This document shows positions 35,851-44,411 of a DNA stretch of 64,000 nucleotides, piece after piece. The position numbers were made by a program, and so were the translations under genes. Source of the DNA: Halolactibacillus halophilus (GTDB lineage: Bacteria > Bacillota > Bacilli > Bacillales > Amphibacillaceae); the NCBI RefSeq assembly GCF_900115605.1, contig NZ_FOXC01000007.1, positions 18,629 through 82,628 on the forward strand. Reading direction: 5' to 3'. The notes beneath the pieces were generated by a model. The model worked only from the letters and a program-made list of their open reading frames with translations. It searched no databases and was not told the DNA's origin. Each line of letters opens with the position of its first letter. Position 1 is the stretch's first letter.

Positions 35851-37344
35851 ATGATTGAAATGTACGGGATTACTAAATCATTCAGTGCTAATAAAGTACT
35901 TAATGGTGTGAACTTTACGGTTGAACCTGGTGAAATTCATGCGCTTATGGGTGAAAATGGTGCAGGTAAATCGACATTAATGAAGATTCTTTCTGGAATT
36001 TATAAGCGTGATGCTGGTCAAATTAAAGTGAAGAGTAATGATGTCACGTATACACATCCTGATGAGGCAGAAGAAGATGGGATTGTTGTTATTCACCAAG
36101 AGCTAAACATCCTACCTGAACTAACAGTTCAAGAGAATTTATTCTTAGGAAAAGAACTTACCTATAAATTTGGTTGGATGAATACAAAAGCAATGGAACA
36201 AGAGACGAAAAAGCAACTTAGTCAATTAGGACTTGATGTCGCACCCCACACATTGGCGAAAGATTTGTCTGTTGGAAAGCAACAAATATTAGAGATAGCT
36301 AAAGCATTAATGACAAAAGCAGAAGTCATCATTATGGATGAGCCAACAGCTGCTCTTACTGATCGAGAAATCGACACGCTGTTTGCAGTCATCCAGCGTT
36401 TGAAAAAACAAGGGGTATCATTTGTGTATATCTCTCACCGAATGGAAGAGATTTTCGCTATCTGTGATCGTATTACCGTTTTAAGAGACGGTGTCTCTAT
36501 TGGCACACGATTCATTAAACAAACCACGTTTGATGAGATTGTGAGTATGATGGTAGGACGCGAGTTAGGTAATCGCTATCCTGATCGAACCCATCAAGCA
36601 AAAGAAGTAAAATTAAAAATAGAAAACTTATCATTAACGGGATTATTTAACGATATTTCCTTCGAAGTGAGGAGTGGAGAAATACTCGGTGTGTCTGGCC
36701 TTATGGGAGCTGGTCGGTCTGAGGTTGTAGAAACAATCTTCGGTTATCGTAAAAAGACAGCTGGTAACGTGATATTAGACGGAAAAATTGTCGATATCAA
36801 TCACCCATCAGATGCTATTAAACGCAGTATTGGATTTATTTCAGAAGATCGAAAATCAAAAGGCTTAATTGTTGATTTTTCTGTTGGAGATAATTTAAAT
36901 TTAGCTAACTTGAAAGCGTTATCACGTAATGGGTGGATGAATGATAAAAAGTCAACTGAATTATATGAAGAAATGCAACAAGCACTCAATATTAAAGTAA
37001 CGGGCGAACATCAATTAGCTAAATCACTCAGTGGTGGTAATCAACAAAAAGTGGTTTTAGGCAAATGGTTAGGCACCCGTCCAGATGTTCTTATACTAGA
37101 TGAGCCAACGCGCGGGGTTGATGTTGGTTCAAAAAAAGAAATCTATACGATTATGTGTGACCTCGCTAAACAGGGCGTAGCGATTATAATGGTCTCATCT
37201 GAATTACCAGAAATTATTGGAATGAGTGACCGTGTGGCCGTTATGAGTGAAGGACAGTTAATGACCATATTAAATCGAGATAACTTAACAGAAGAGACAA
37301 TCATGCATTATGCAACAGGAGGAGATAAACATGTTAAAAAATAA
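35851..37344 (+). CDS. rbsA: Ribose ABC transporter ATP-binding protein
   Basis: A 497-residue protein with two fused ATPase modules, as in all RbsA proteins. Module 1 has GENGAGKSTLM near residue 34, DLSVGKQQILEIAKA and IIMDEPTAAL; module 2 has GLMGAGRSEVVE (a degenerate Walker A), LSGGNQQKVVLGKW and LILDEPTRGVDVG. It powers ribose import through RbsC. AAGGAGG serves ATG 35851. It overlaps rbsC by 14 bp. Confidence 0.96.
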   Translation: MIEMYGITKSFSANKVLNGVNFTVEPGEIHALMGENGAGKSTLMKILSGIYKRDAGQIKVKSNDVTYTHPDEAEEDGIVVIHQELNILPELTVQENLFLGKELTYKFGWMNTKAMEQETKKQLSQLGLDVAPHTLAKDLSVGKQQILEIAKALMTKAEVIIMDEPTAALTDREIDTLFAVIQRLKKQGVSFVYISHRMEEIFAICDRITVLRDGVSIGTRFIKQTTFDEIVSMMVGRELGNRYPDRTHQAKEVKLKIENLSLTGLFNDISFEVRSGEILGVSGLMGAGRSEVVETIFGYRKKTAGNVILDGKIVDINHPSDAIKRSIGFISEDRKSKGLIVDFSVGDNLNLANLKALSRNGWMNDKKSTELYEEMQQALNIKVTGEHQLAKSLSGGNQQKVVLGKWLGTRPDVLILDEPTRGVDVGSKKEIYTIMCDLAKQGVAIIMVSSELPEIIGMSDRVAVMSEGQLMTILNRDNLTEETIMHYATGGDKHVKK

Positions 37345-38269
37345 ACGGATCCCCCATTTAGTCGCCCAACTTGGTCCACTGGTTGGATTACTTATTATCG
37401 TGGTGATTATTAGTATCATTGATCCAGGATTCTTATCTGCAGGTAACTTATTGAATGTCTTTCGACAAGTATCGATTAATGCGATGATTGCCTTTGGGAT
37501 GACGTTTGTTATTCTAACAGGCGGAATCGACTTATCCGTCGGCTCAACACTAGCTTTGTCAAGTGCTGTATCTGCGTCATTACTTGCAAGCGGTCTCGAT
37601 CCTATACTAGCCGTATTAGCTGGGTTAATATCAGGTGCAATACTCGGTGCGATTAATGGGATTGTCATTGCGAAAGGTCATGTAGCACCGTTCATCGCCA
37701 CATTAGCGACTATGACAATCTTTAGAGGATTGACACTTGTTGTCACGGATCGTCGTCCAATCTCAGGTTTAGGTGATTCTACATTCTTCCAAATGATTGG
37801 CAAGGGATATTTATTTGGCATACCGGTTCCAGTTGTTTTAGTAGGAATTGTGTTTATCATCTTGTTTCTCGTCTTAAAGAAAACGACACTTGGTCGACGT
37901 ATTTATGCTGTTGGCGGTAATGAAGAAGCAGCTATTTTATCTGGTATACACTCAGATCGTGTTAAAATTTTCGCGTATAGTTTAATTGGTTTTCTCTCAA
38001 GTGTCGCTGGAATGATTTTAACCTCACGTTTAAGTTCAGCCCAGCCAACGGCTGGTGAATCATACGAATTAGATGCCATTGCAGCTGTTGTATTAGGTGG
38101 AACAAGCCTGTCTGGTGGTAAAGGTAAGATTGTTGGAACGCTCATCGGTGTCTTAATCATCGGTGTATTAAATAATGGTTTGAATTTACTTGGTGTCAGT
38201 TCAACCTTTCAGCAGGTAGTAAAAGGTAGCGTCATTCTCTTAGCGGTACTTGTTGACCGTAAAAAGTAA
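37331..38269 (+). CDS. rbsC: Ribose ABC transporter permease
   Basis: A 312-residue permease of the ribose/galactose type, with about eight to ten membrane segments. Landmarks are GMTFVILTGGIDLSVGS near residue 55, the GAINGIVIAKGHVAPFIATLATM block and AIAAVVLGGTSLSGGKGKIVGTL near the C-terminus. ATG 37331 with AGGAGGAG is chosen over the frame opening at 37310. It starts inside the end of rbsA, showing coupled translation. Confidence 0.95.
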   Translation: MLKNKRIPHLVAQLGPLVGLLIIVVIISIIDPGFLSAGNLLNVFRQVSINAMIAFGMTFVILTGGIDLSVGSTLALSSAVSASLLASGLDPILAVLAGLISGAILGAINGIVIAKGHVAPFIATLATMTIFRGLTLVVTDRRPISGLGDSTFFQMIGKGYLFGIPVPVVLVGIVFIILFLVLKKTTLGRRIYAVGGNEEAAILSGIHSDRVKIFAYSLIGFLSSVAGMILTSRLSSAQPTAGESYELDAIAAVVLGGTSLSGGKGKIVGTLIGVLIIGVLNNGLNLLGVSSTFQQVVKGSVILLAVLVDRKK

Positions 38270-38337
38270 ACGTAAAAAGTGGTTCAAACAGCCGCGTGCT
38301 GTCGAATAAATATTAAAAAGAAAATGGAGTGAGTCAA

Positions 38338-39258
38338 ATGAAAAAAATGAAAATGTTTCTCATGTTACTGATTGGTCTTATTGTTATGAGTGCGTGTTCG
38401 CTTGATGCCCCTGGTTCAGAATCAGATGAGTCATCGACTGATAGTGATGATACAATGACGATTGGTTTCTCTATTTCAACCCTTAACAACCCGTTTTTTG
38501 TAACGCTAGCTGAAGGGGCAGAAGCTCAAGCTGAAGCGCGCGGAGCTAGTATTAGAGTCATTGATGCAGAAGATGATGTGTCTAAACAAATCAATGATGT
38601 TGAAGACCTCATTCAACAAGATGTTGATATTATTATGATTAATCCGACTGATTCAGCATCAGTTGGTACCGCTGTTGAATCGGCTAATCAAGCCGGCATT
38701 CCAGTCATTACTGTCGACCGTGTTTCTGAAGGTGGCGATGTAGCGGTCCACGTGGCAAGTGATAATGTGGAGGGTGGCAAACTCGCCGGCGAATTAATGG
38801 TTGAACTTGTTGGTGAAGGTAGTCAAGTAGCAGAACTGGAAGGTATTCCAGGATCATCAGCAGCACGTGAACGTGGTGAAGGTTTTAACACAGTCGCAGA
38901 TGAACAGTTAGACGTTGTTACAAAACAAACAGCAAACTTTAACCGGGCAGAAGGATTAACGGTGATGGAAAATATCCTTCAGAGCGAATCGGATATTAAA
39001 GGGGTGTTTGCTCACAATGATGAAATGGCTTTAGGTGCGATTGAGGCAGCAGAGGCAGCTGGTTTAAGTGACTTGGTGATTATTGGATTTGATGCGACAG
39101 ATGATGCGGTGAAAGCTGTTGAGGAAGGTCGTTTAAGTGGTACCATTGCGCAACGTCCGTTATTAATTGGTCAAGAAGCCATTGATGCGGCAGTAGCTTT
39201 ATCAAATGATGAAGAAGTCGAGGCCTTCATTCCAGTTGCTTTAGAGGTAGTTCGTTAA
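38338..39258 (+). CDS. rbsB: D-ribose-binding lipoprotein
   Basis: A 306-residue periplasmic-binding-type protein anchored as a lipoprotein (signal KKMKMFLMLLIGLIVMSAC, lipobox MSAC near residue 20), followed by an acidic Ser/Asp linker (APGSESDESSTDSDD). The sugar-binding fold has GFSISTLNNPFFVTLAEGA, INPTDSASVGTAVESAN and HNDEMALGAIEAAEAAG. ATG 38338 has a GGAG ribosome site; the in-frame GTG at 38329 is too close. Last gene of rbsRKDACB, followed by a strong terminator. Confidence 0.95.
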   Translation: MKKMKMFLMLLIGLIVMSACSLDAPGSESDESSTDSDDTMTIGFSISTLNNPFFVTLAEGAEAQAEARGASIRVIDAEDDVSKQINDVEDLIQQDVDIIMINPTDSASVGTAVESANQAGIPVITVDRVSEGGDVAVHVASDNVEGGKLAGELMVELVGEGSQVAELEGIPGSSAARERGEGFNTVADEQLDVVTKQTANFNRAEGLTVMENILQSESDIKGVFAHNDEMALGAIEAAEAAGLSDLVIIGFDATDDAVKAVEEGRLSGTIAQRPLLIGQEAIDAAVALSNDEEVEAFIPVALEVVR

Positions 39259-39286
39259 GTTTTATTTTAATGTATTATGAAGTTAG

Positions 39287-39327
39287 AAAAGGTCCTATGC
39301 TTAGCATTAAAAGCATGGGACCTTTTT
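39287..39327 (+). terminator. Terminator of the rbs operon
   Basis: AAAAGGTCCTATGCTT pairs with AAGCATGGGACCTTTTT with one mismatch, ending in a T-run, 28 bp after rbsB. Confidence 0.9.
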
Positions 39328-39347
39328 GTCTATTTTTTTTTGTGTCC

Positions 39348-39830
39348 TTAGACCGTTGGAATTATTTCTTCATGCATCGTTTCTTTTTTTAATTCAGTCG
39401 TTGATTTAAGCAATCTTAAGTAATTTTCTGTTACAACAGAGGTGTCTGTTAAGAGGTCGACAACATGTTGTTTGTAACGAGTAAAAATCGTTAGACTATA
39501 CATAATCCAAAGTACTTTTTGTAAGTAACGGCCAAAACCTTCACGCACAAGGACGGTTGTCCAGCTGAGCTTTTCTTCATTGATCGCAATCACTCGAATA
39601 CCGAAAATCATTTTACCTAGTGTTTGACCATTAGTAAATTTCGTCATAAGAATGAAATACAGCAAGTAAATACTAAGTGATAACACCGTTTTCACCAAAC
39701 TATCATCTAAAAAGAATAAGAATAAACGAGAAAGTGAACCGATCAAGATCACATCAACAGTAAAAGCAAATAATCGAATGAAAAATCCTGCATAAAAATA
39801 ATCCGGATAATCATTAAATCGCTTAATCAT
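39348..39830 (-). CDS. RDD-family membrane protein (YteJ/SppI-like)
   Basis: A 160-residue RDD protein: FYAGFFIRLFAFTVDVILIGSL is the first RDD block (arginine and aspartate in segment 1), LYFILMTKFTNGQTLGKMIFGIRVI is the second with the QTLGK motif, and LVREGFGRYL follows. Three or four segments are predicted. The gene begins one base after the sppA stop codon (ATG 39830, GGGGGC ribosome site), the arrangement of Bacillus sppA-yteJ, where YteJ (SppI) restrains SppA. That role is inferred from gene order. Confidence 0.85.
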   Translation of the reverse strand: MIKRFNDYPDYFYAGFFIRLFAFTVDVILIGSLSRLFLFFLDDSLVKTVLSLSIYLLYFILMTKFTNGQTLGKMIFGIRVIAINEEKLSWTTVLVREGFGRYLQKVLWIMYSLTIFTRYKQHVVDLLTDTSVVTENYLRLLKSTTELKKETMHEEIIPTV

Positions 39831-39831
39831 A

Positions 39832-40851
39832 TTACAGCCCCCTATAAAGGTACTTAAATGTTGGGGCTTCCTCTGTCTGTCCAATCGAATTTAGAGGTGT
39901 TGATTCCGCTTGAGGTAACAGTTGTTTCATTGATAGGAAAAATTGATCGAACATGGTTAAAGATGAACCTTCATATTGAAAGACTTCGGCACCAGATAAA
40001 TCAAAATCAGCTTCAAGTGTTGCTAAAGCATCATCAAAGTAACCAATTTCATCCACAAGCCCAAGAGTTTCAGCCTGAGCCCCACTATAAATACGTCCGT
40101 CTGCTAAATCGAGTACTTGCTCACGTGACATATCGCGTCCTGTAATAATCTCACTTACGAAACGCTCATACATGCCATCAACAAGCTCTTGTAAGACGGC
40201 AATTTCTTCTTCTGTATTTGGGCGGGTGGTAGAACCTAAGTCTTTTAAATCACCGCTTTTAATCGTTGTATCTTCAATGCCTAACTTATCAAGTAAACCA
40301 GACACATTAAAACCTTGCATAATGACACCAATTGATCCAGTTAAGGTCTCTTTGGTCGCAAAGATCTTTTCTGATTGCGCTGATATGTAATAGCCACCAC
40401 TCGCAGCCATACTTTCCATGACTGTATAGACAGGAATGTCGCGGGCCTCTTTTACTTCTTTGATTTTATCAGTGAGTTCCGCACTTTCGTACACGCCCCC
40501 ACCAGGTGTGTTAACGCGCAGAAGAATGGCTTTTACCGTATCATCTGTTTTTATTTGTTCCAGTTGGTCTAAGAGTAAAGTATGGTTATAACCCCCTTGA
40601 GCAAATGGTGCTGCTTGTTGATTAATCATCTCACCTTGAACATCGATTAAAGCAATCCGATTAAAACCATCCCCCTCTCTCACAACAGTTTCGGCCTGAG
40701 CATCGTCAATGAAGGCAGTGAAGAAATCCGTGGCTTTATCTTCGTTGTCTTCCTCATCAGCCATAAATATAGATGCAGCAGCGGGTAAAATAAGTGATAC
40801 AATTAGCACGATAATAGATAAGCCAATTGCCACCCAACGTTTATTCGTCAT
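39832..40851 (-). CDS. sppA: Signal peptide peptidase SppA
   Basis: A 339-residue membrane-anchored protease that degrades leftover signal peptides. An N-terminal membrane segment (WVAIGLSIIVLIVSLILPAAA) is followed by the ClpP-like domain. The nucleophile serine lies in SMAASGGYY near residue 150 and the general-base lysine in IKSGDLKDLGS near residue 202, the Ser-Lys dyad spacing of Gram-positive SppA. AAAGGAGG sets the start at ATG 40851; the frame upstream to 40935 has no ribosome site. First gene of a two-gene operon with the RDD gene. Confidence 0.94.
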   Translation of the reverse strand: MTNKRWVAIGLSIIVLIVSLILPAAASIFMADEEDNEDKATDFFTAFIDDAQAETVVREGDGFNRIALIDVQGEMINQQAAPFAQGGYNHTLLLDQLEQIKTDDTVKAILLRVNTPGGGVYESAELTDKIKEVKEARDIPVYTVMESMAASGGYYISAQSEKIFATKETLTGSIGVIMQGFNVSGLLDKLGIEDTTIKSGDLKDLGSTTRPNTEEEIAVLQELVDGMYERFVSEIITGRDMSREQVLDLADGRIYSGAQAETLGLVDEIGYFDDALATLEADFDLSGAEVFQYEGSSLTMFDQFFLSMKQLLPQAESTPLNSIGQTEEAPTFKYLYRGL

Positions 40852-41077
40852 AAAAATCCTCCTTTTGTTTTTATTTTCACATATACAAGTATAACAAAAA
40901 CTTACAATCTGTGTAACCTTTTGTTGAAAGTCCACTCGAGCTTTTTATCAGTCTCATCCCTTGACTTATGATATAATTTGAGATTGTATCACATACACGT
41001 TTTAATTTTAAAGCGTTTCTCAGTCATAAGAAAGCGTTGTGACGAGAGGGGCATACATAAAGAGAGGGGATTTTTAG

Positions 41078-42799
41078 ATGTTACGACGATTTTTTAGTTA
41101 TTATAAGCCGTATAAAGGTCTATTTATGTTAGATTTTTCGGCTGCTGTATTGGTAGGTTTGCTCGAACTTGCCTTTCCACTGGCGGTGAATTATATTATC
41201 GATGAATTACTTCCGAGCGAAAATTTTTCTATTATCATGTTAGCGGCGTTTGTGTTACTGATGATTTATTTGCTTAATACATTCCTACATTTTGTGGTCA
41301 CCTATTGGGGGCATATGTTAGGAATTAATATTGAAACAACGATGCGCCGGAAATTATTTGAACATCTGCAGTCGTTGTCATTTGGTTACTTTGATAATGC
41401 GAAAACAGGTCACTCTATTTCACGGTTAACGAAAGATTTAGAGGAGATTGGTGAAGTAGCTCACCACGGGCCAGAAGACGTCTTTGTCGCTGTGATGACG
41501 CTCATTGGCTCGTTATGGATTATGTTAACGATTGATGTCGAGTTAGCGCTGATTATTTTTACTGTTGTACCGCTTATCGTTGTTTTTGCGATTCATTTTA
41601 ACAAAAAGATGACCAAAACATTTCGCCGTATGTTTCAAGATGTCGCCAATATTAATGCGAGAGTGGAAGATAGTATTGGTGGGATCCGAGTCGTTAAGGC
41701 ATTTGCTAATGAAGCGTATGAATCGGATAAATTTCAAGAAAATAATATGGATTACCGCGTGACAAAGTTATCATCATACAAAATTATGGCGCAGAATGTG
41801 ACGGTTAACTATTTACTGATGCGACTAATCACCCTATCGACGTTAATGTTTGGATCTTATTTTGTCATTGATAGTTCTTTATCACAGGGAGAATTTATCG
41901 CTTTCATTTTACTCACGAATATTTTAATTGGTCCAATCCAAAAAATTAATGCAGTGATTGAGAGTTATCCGAAAGGATTTGCTGGATTTAAACGTTACAC
42001 AGATGTCCTTGACACGGAGCCAACAATTAAAGACCGAGCCAATGCTCGAAAGACTCATGTTAAGGGTGATATTATTTATAAAGATGTGAGTTTTGGCTAC
42101 ACTAAAGACCAAGATGTTCTCAGTAGAATTAATTTATCGATTAAACAAGGAGAAACAGTAGCCTTCGTCGGACCGACAGGCGCAGGAAAGACGACGTTGT
42201 GTAATTTACTGCCGCGGTTTTATGAAGTGACTAATGGATCCATAACCGTCGGTGGCGTTGACATTCGTGATGTGAAACAGCACTATTTACGTGAAAGTAT
42301 TGGTGTTGTTCAACAAGATGTCTTTTTATTCTCTGGGACGGTTAGAGAAAACATTGCCTATGGTAAGCTTGATGCAACTGATGTGGAAATATTAGAAGCG
42401 GCTAAACAAGCACGGCTCGATACATTCATCTTAAACCAACCTCAAGGGCTAGATACTGTGATTGGTGAACGAGGCGTAAAGCTATCGGGTGGACAAAAAC
42501 AACGCTTATCCATCGCACGGATGTTTCTAAAAAACCCAGCGATTTTAATCCTTGATGAGGCAACGTCAGCACTTGATACTGAAACAGAAATGAAAATTCA
42601 AAAAGCGCTTAACCGGTTATCGAAAGGTCGGACAACGCTTGTCATCGCTCACCGCCTAGCAACGATTAAAGATGCTGATAAAATCGTTGTAGTGACAGAA
42701 GAAGGTATTAAGGAAACGGGTTCACATGAGGCATTATTAGCTAAAAAAGGTGCTTACAGTGAGCTGTATGCGGCTCAATTTGGTTTAACAAATGACTAG
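41078..42799 (+). CDS. ABC exporter, fused membrane and ATPase domains
   Basis: A 573-residue half-transporter. Six membrane segments occupy residues 1-310 (FSYYKPYKGLFMLDFSAA; coupling region VEDSIGGIRVVKAF), then the ATPase: Walker A GPTGAGKTTLC near 362, signature LSGGQKQRLSIARM near 468, Walker B AILILDEATSALD near 490 and the switch AHRLATI. It would dimerise to export lipids, drugs or peptides; the cargo is unknown. An extended -10 (TGATATAAT, 40969-40977) lies about 100 bp upstream. Start ATG 41078 behind AGAGGGGA. It stands alone and has a strong terminator. Confidence 0.92.
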   Translation: MLRRFFSYYKPYKGLFMLDFSAAVLVGLLELAFPLAVNYIIDELLPSENFSIIMLAAFVLLMIYLLNTFLHFVVTYWGHMLGINIETTMRRKLFEHLQSLSFGYFDNAKTGHSISRLTKDLEEIGEVAHHGPEDVFVAVMTLIGSLWIMLTIDVELALIIFTVVPLIVVFAIHFNKKMTKTFRRMFQDVANINARVEDSIGGIRVVKAFANEAYESDKFQENNMDYRVTKLSSYKIMAQNVTVNYLLMRLITLSTLMFGSYFVIDSSLSQGEFIAFILLTNILIGPIQKINAVIESYPKGFAGFKRYTDVLDTEPTIKDRANARKTHVKGDIIYKDVSFGYTKDQDVLSRINLSIKQGETVAFVGPTGAGKTTLCNLLPRFYEVTNGSITVGGVDIRDVKQHYLRESIGVVQQDVFLFSGTVRENIAYGKLDATDVEILEAAKQARLDTFILNQPQGLDTVIGERGVKLSGGQKQRLSIARMFLKNPAILILDEATSALDTETEMKIQKALNRLSKGRTTLVIAHRLATIKDADKIVVVTEEGIKETGSHEALLAKKGAYSELYAAQFGLTND

Positions 42800-42826
42800 A
42801 CAATCGGTTGATATATTAACAGGATA

Positions 42827-42870
42827 AACAAGCGCCCAATGGCAATGAAGATGCCGTTGGGCGCTTGTTT
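42827..42870. terminator. Terminator after the ABC exporter
   Basis: AAACAAGCGCCCAATGGCA pairs with TGCCGTTGGGCGCTTGTTT around ATGAAGA. The stem has A/T ends on both strands, so it may also stop the nrd operon coming from the right. Confidence 0.88.
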
Positions 42871-42921
42871 GCGTTTCATGTGATGACCAGTCATTGCCTC
42901 CATGGCATTTTCTACCCTGAC

Positions 42922-43347
42922 TTATCTTGTTAAGGACGCAATCAATCGCGGAATCTTGTCGCGATCTTTTTGCTCTGGGTAAAGTTCGACTTTTAATGTT
43001 ACGCGTAAATCGGTCCGTTGCTGCATTGGTGCAACGAAACGATCGACCGCACCGCAAAAATAAGGATAGAATCGGTCACCCGTCCCAACAATAGCGCTTC
43101 GGACGTGTGTTAAGTCGGTTTGAGAAAGATAGTGATACAGTGGCATCATTTCTTTAGGAATATCACCATTACCGAATGTATATGTTCCAATAATGAGGTA
43201 ATCGTAGTGTGATAGCATCTCAAAATCTAAATCACGCACGTGAATGAGTTGTGGTGTAATATCAAGCTGTGCTAAGGCATCGTTAATATTCTCCATCACG
43301 GCTTGTGTATTCCCGGTGATGGAGGTGTAAATGAGACAGGCATGCAT
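42922..43347 (-). CDS. Flavodoxin in the NrdI position
   Basis: A 141-residue flavodoxin. The FMN phosphate loop is TSITGNTQAV near residue 8, the first flavin loop is GTYTFGNGDIP near 54 and the second is GTGDRFYPYFCGAVDRF near 88. It is the last gene of an nrdE-nrdF operon, 9 bp after nrdF. Class Ib reductases need the flavodoxin-like NrdI to assemble the manganese cofactor of NrdF. This protein looks like an ordinary short-chain flavodoxin (YkuN type) rather than NrdI, but by position it probably fills that role. Start ATG 43347 with TAGGTGAGA. Confidence 0.82.
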   Translation of the reverse strand: MHACLIYTSITGNTQAVMENINDALAQLDITPQLIHVRDLDFEMLSHYDYLIIGTYTFGNGDIPKEMMPLYHYLSQTDLTHVRSAIVGTGDRFYPYFCGAVDRFVAPMQQRTDLRVTLKVELYPEQKDRDKIPRLIASLTR

Positions 43348-43356
43348 TCATCTCAC

Positions 43357-44400
43357 CTACAATTCATCGAAGCCATTAGATGAGGATACTTTTGTGTACG
43401 TACGCGACTTTTGTTCAAAGAAATCAGACTTTGTCTCATTCATCATCTCATCGCTAAATACATGAATCCATGGCATAGGATTGTCACGTTCAGGATAACC
43501 GTTGTCTAACCCAAGTTGTCTAAAGCGTTTATTCGCAAGATATTCAAGGTAAAGATAGAATTCGTTAAGATCAATCCCTTCAATATCTTTTAAAATGACG
43601 GCTGCCCACTCTTTTTCAAGTTCTACCGCTTGTTTAATCGAGTCATAAATAAATTGAATGTTAGCATCACTGTTTAATTCAGGCTGTTCTGACATTAGAA
43701 TTCTAACAAACTGCGAGATAAAATAGGCATGCTGCATCTCATCACGCTGGATATATGAAATCATCGTACTTGTTTTCAACATCTTTTGATGTGTGGCTAA
43801 ATGATAAAAGAATGCAAAACCACTGTAAAAGTAGATTCCTTCTAAATTAATTGAGCTAATCGCTAATTTAAATAAATTAAGTGGTGTCGGATTATCTTTA
43901 AACTGTTGATAATAATCTAAAATAAATTGATTGCGTTTATTTACGATTGGATCGCTCTTTGCCTCATTAAATCGTGCATTCTGTTCATCTGTTGGAATGA
44001 GTGAGCTTAAGATGTAAGAATACGATTCATTGTGCACCGCCTCTTGTTGACTAATCACCGCAAAAATCGCTTTAAAACTTGAGTCGGTGACATAGTTCAT
44101 CACCTCTGACATCGTCGGTGTTTGTAAACTATCTAGAGCCGCGAGCTGGGTATTGATTCGTAAAAAGACATCTTTTTCTATAGCTGTTAACTGATCCCAC
44201 GCCTTAACATCATCTTGCATATTAATTTCATGCGCTTTCCAAAAGTTTGATAACAATGTTTGATAAAGGTCGTACATTTGTGGGTAGCGTAAGTCATTCC
44301 AATTAAGAATGCCAGACGTTTGACCGTTAATAATGCCGGTTGATTTATTTGGGTGTTGTGGATTCAGTAACGGTATTTTTTTCAATGGTTGTTCAATCAT
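43357..44400 (-). CDS. nrdF: Class I ribonucleotide reductase beta subunit
   Basis: A 347-residue radical-generating subunit. Metal ligands can be followed through the sequence: aspartate in AALDSLQ, glutamate and histidine in QQEAVHNESY (whose tyrosine matches the radical site), glutamate in INLEGIYFY, and glutamate and histidine in RDEMQHAYF. The C-terminus ends in an acidic tail (SNGFDEL) for docking to NrdE. It follows nrdE by 11 bp with AGGAGG as ribosome site. With a flavodoxin gene downstream it is best placed in class Ib. Confidence 0.92.
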   Translation of the reverse strand: MIEQPLKKIPLLNPQHPNKSTGIINGQTSGILNWNDLRYPQMYDLYQTLLSNFWKAHEINMQDDVKAWDQLTAIEKDVFLRINTQLAALDSLQTPTMSEVMNYVTDSSFKAIFAVISQQEAVHNESYSYILSSLIPTDEQNARFNEAKSDPIVNKRNQFILDYYQQFKDNPTPLNLFKLAISSINLEGIYFYSGFAFFYHLATHQKMLKTSTMISYIQRDEMQHAYFISQFVRILMSEQPELNSDANIQFIYDSIKQAVELEKEWAAVILKDIEGIDLNEFYLYLEYLANKRFRQLGLDNGYPERDNPMPWIHVFSDEMMNETKSDFFEQKSRTYTKVSSSNGFDEL

Positions 44401-44411
44401 TCATTTGCCTC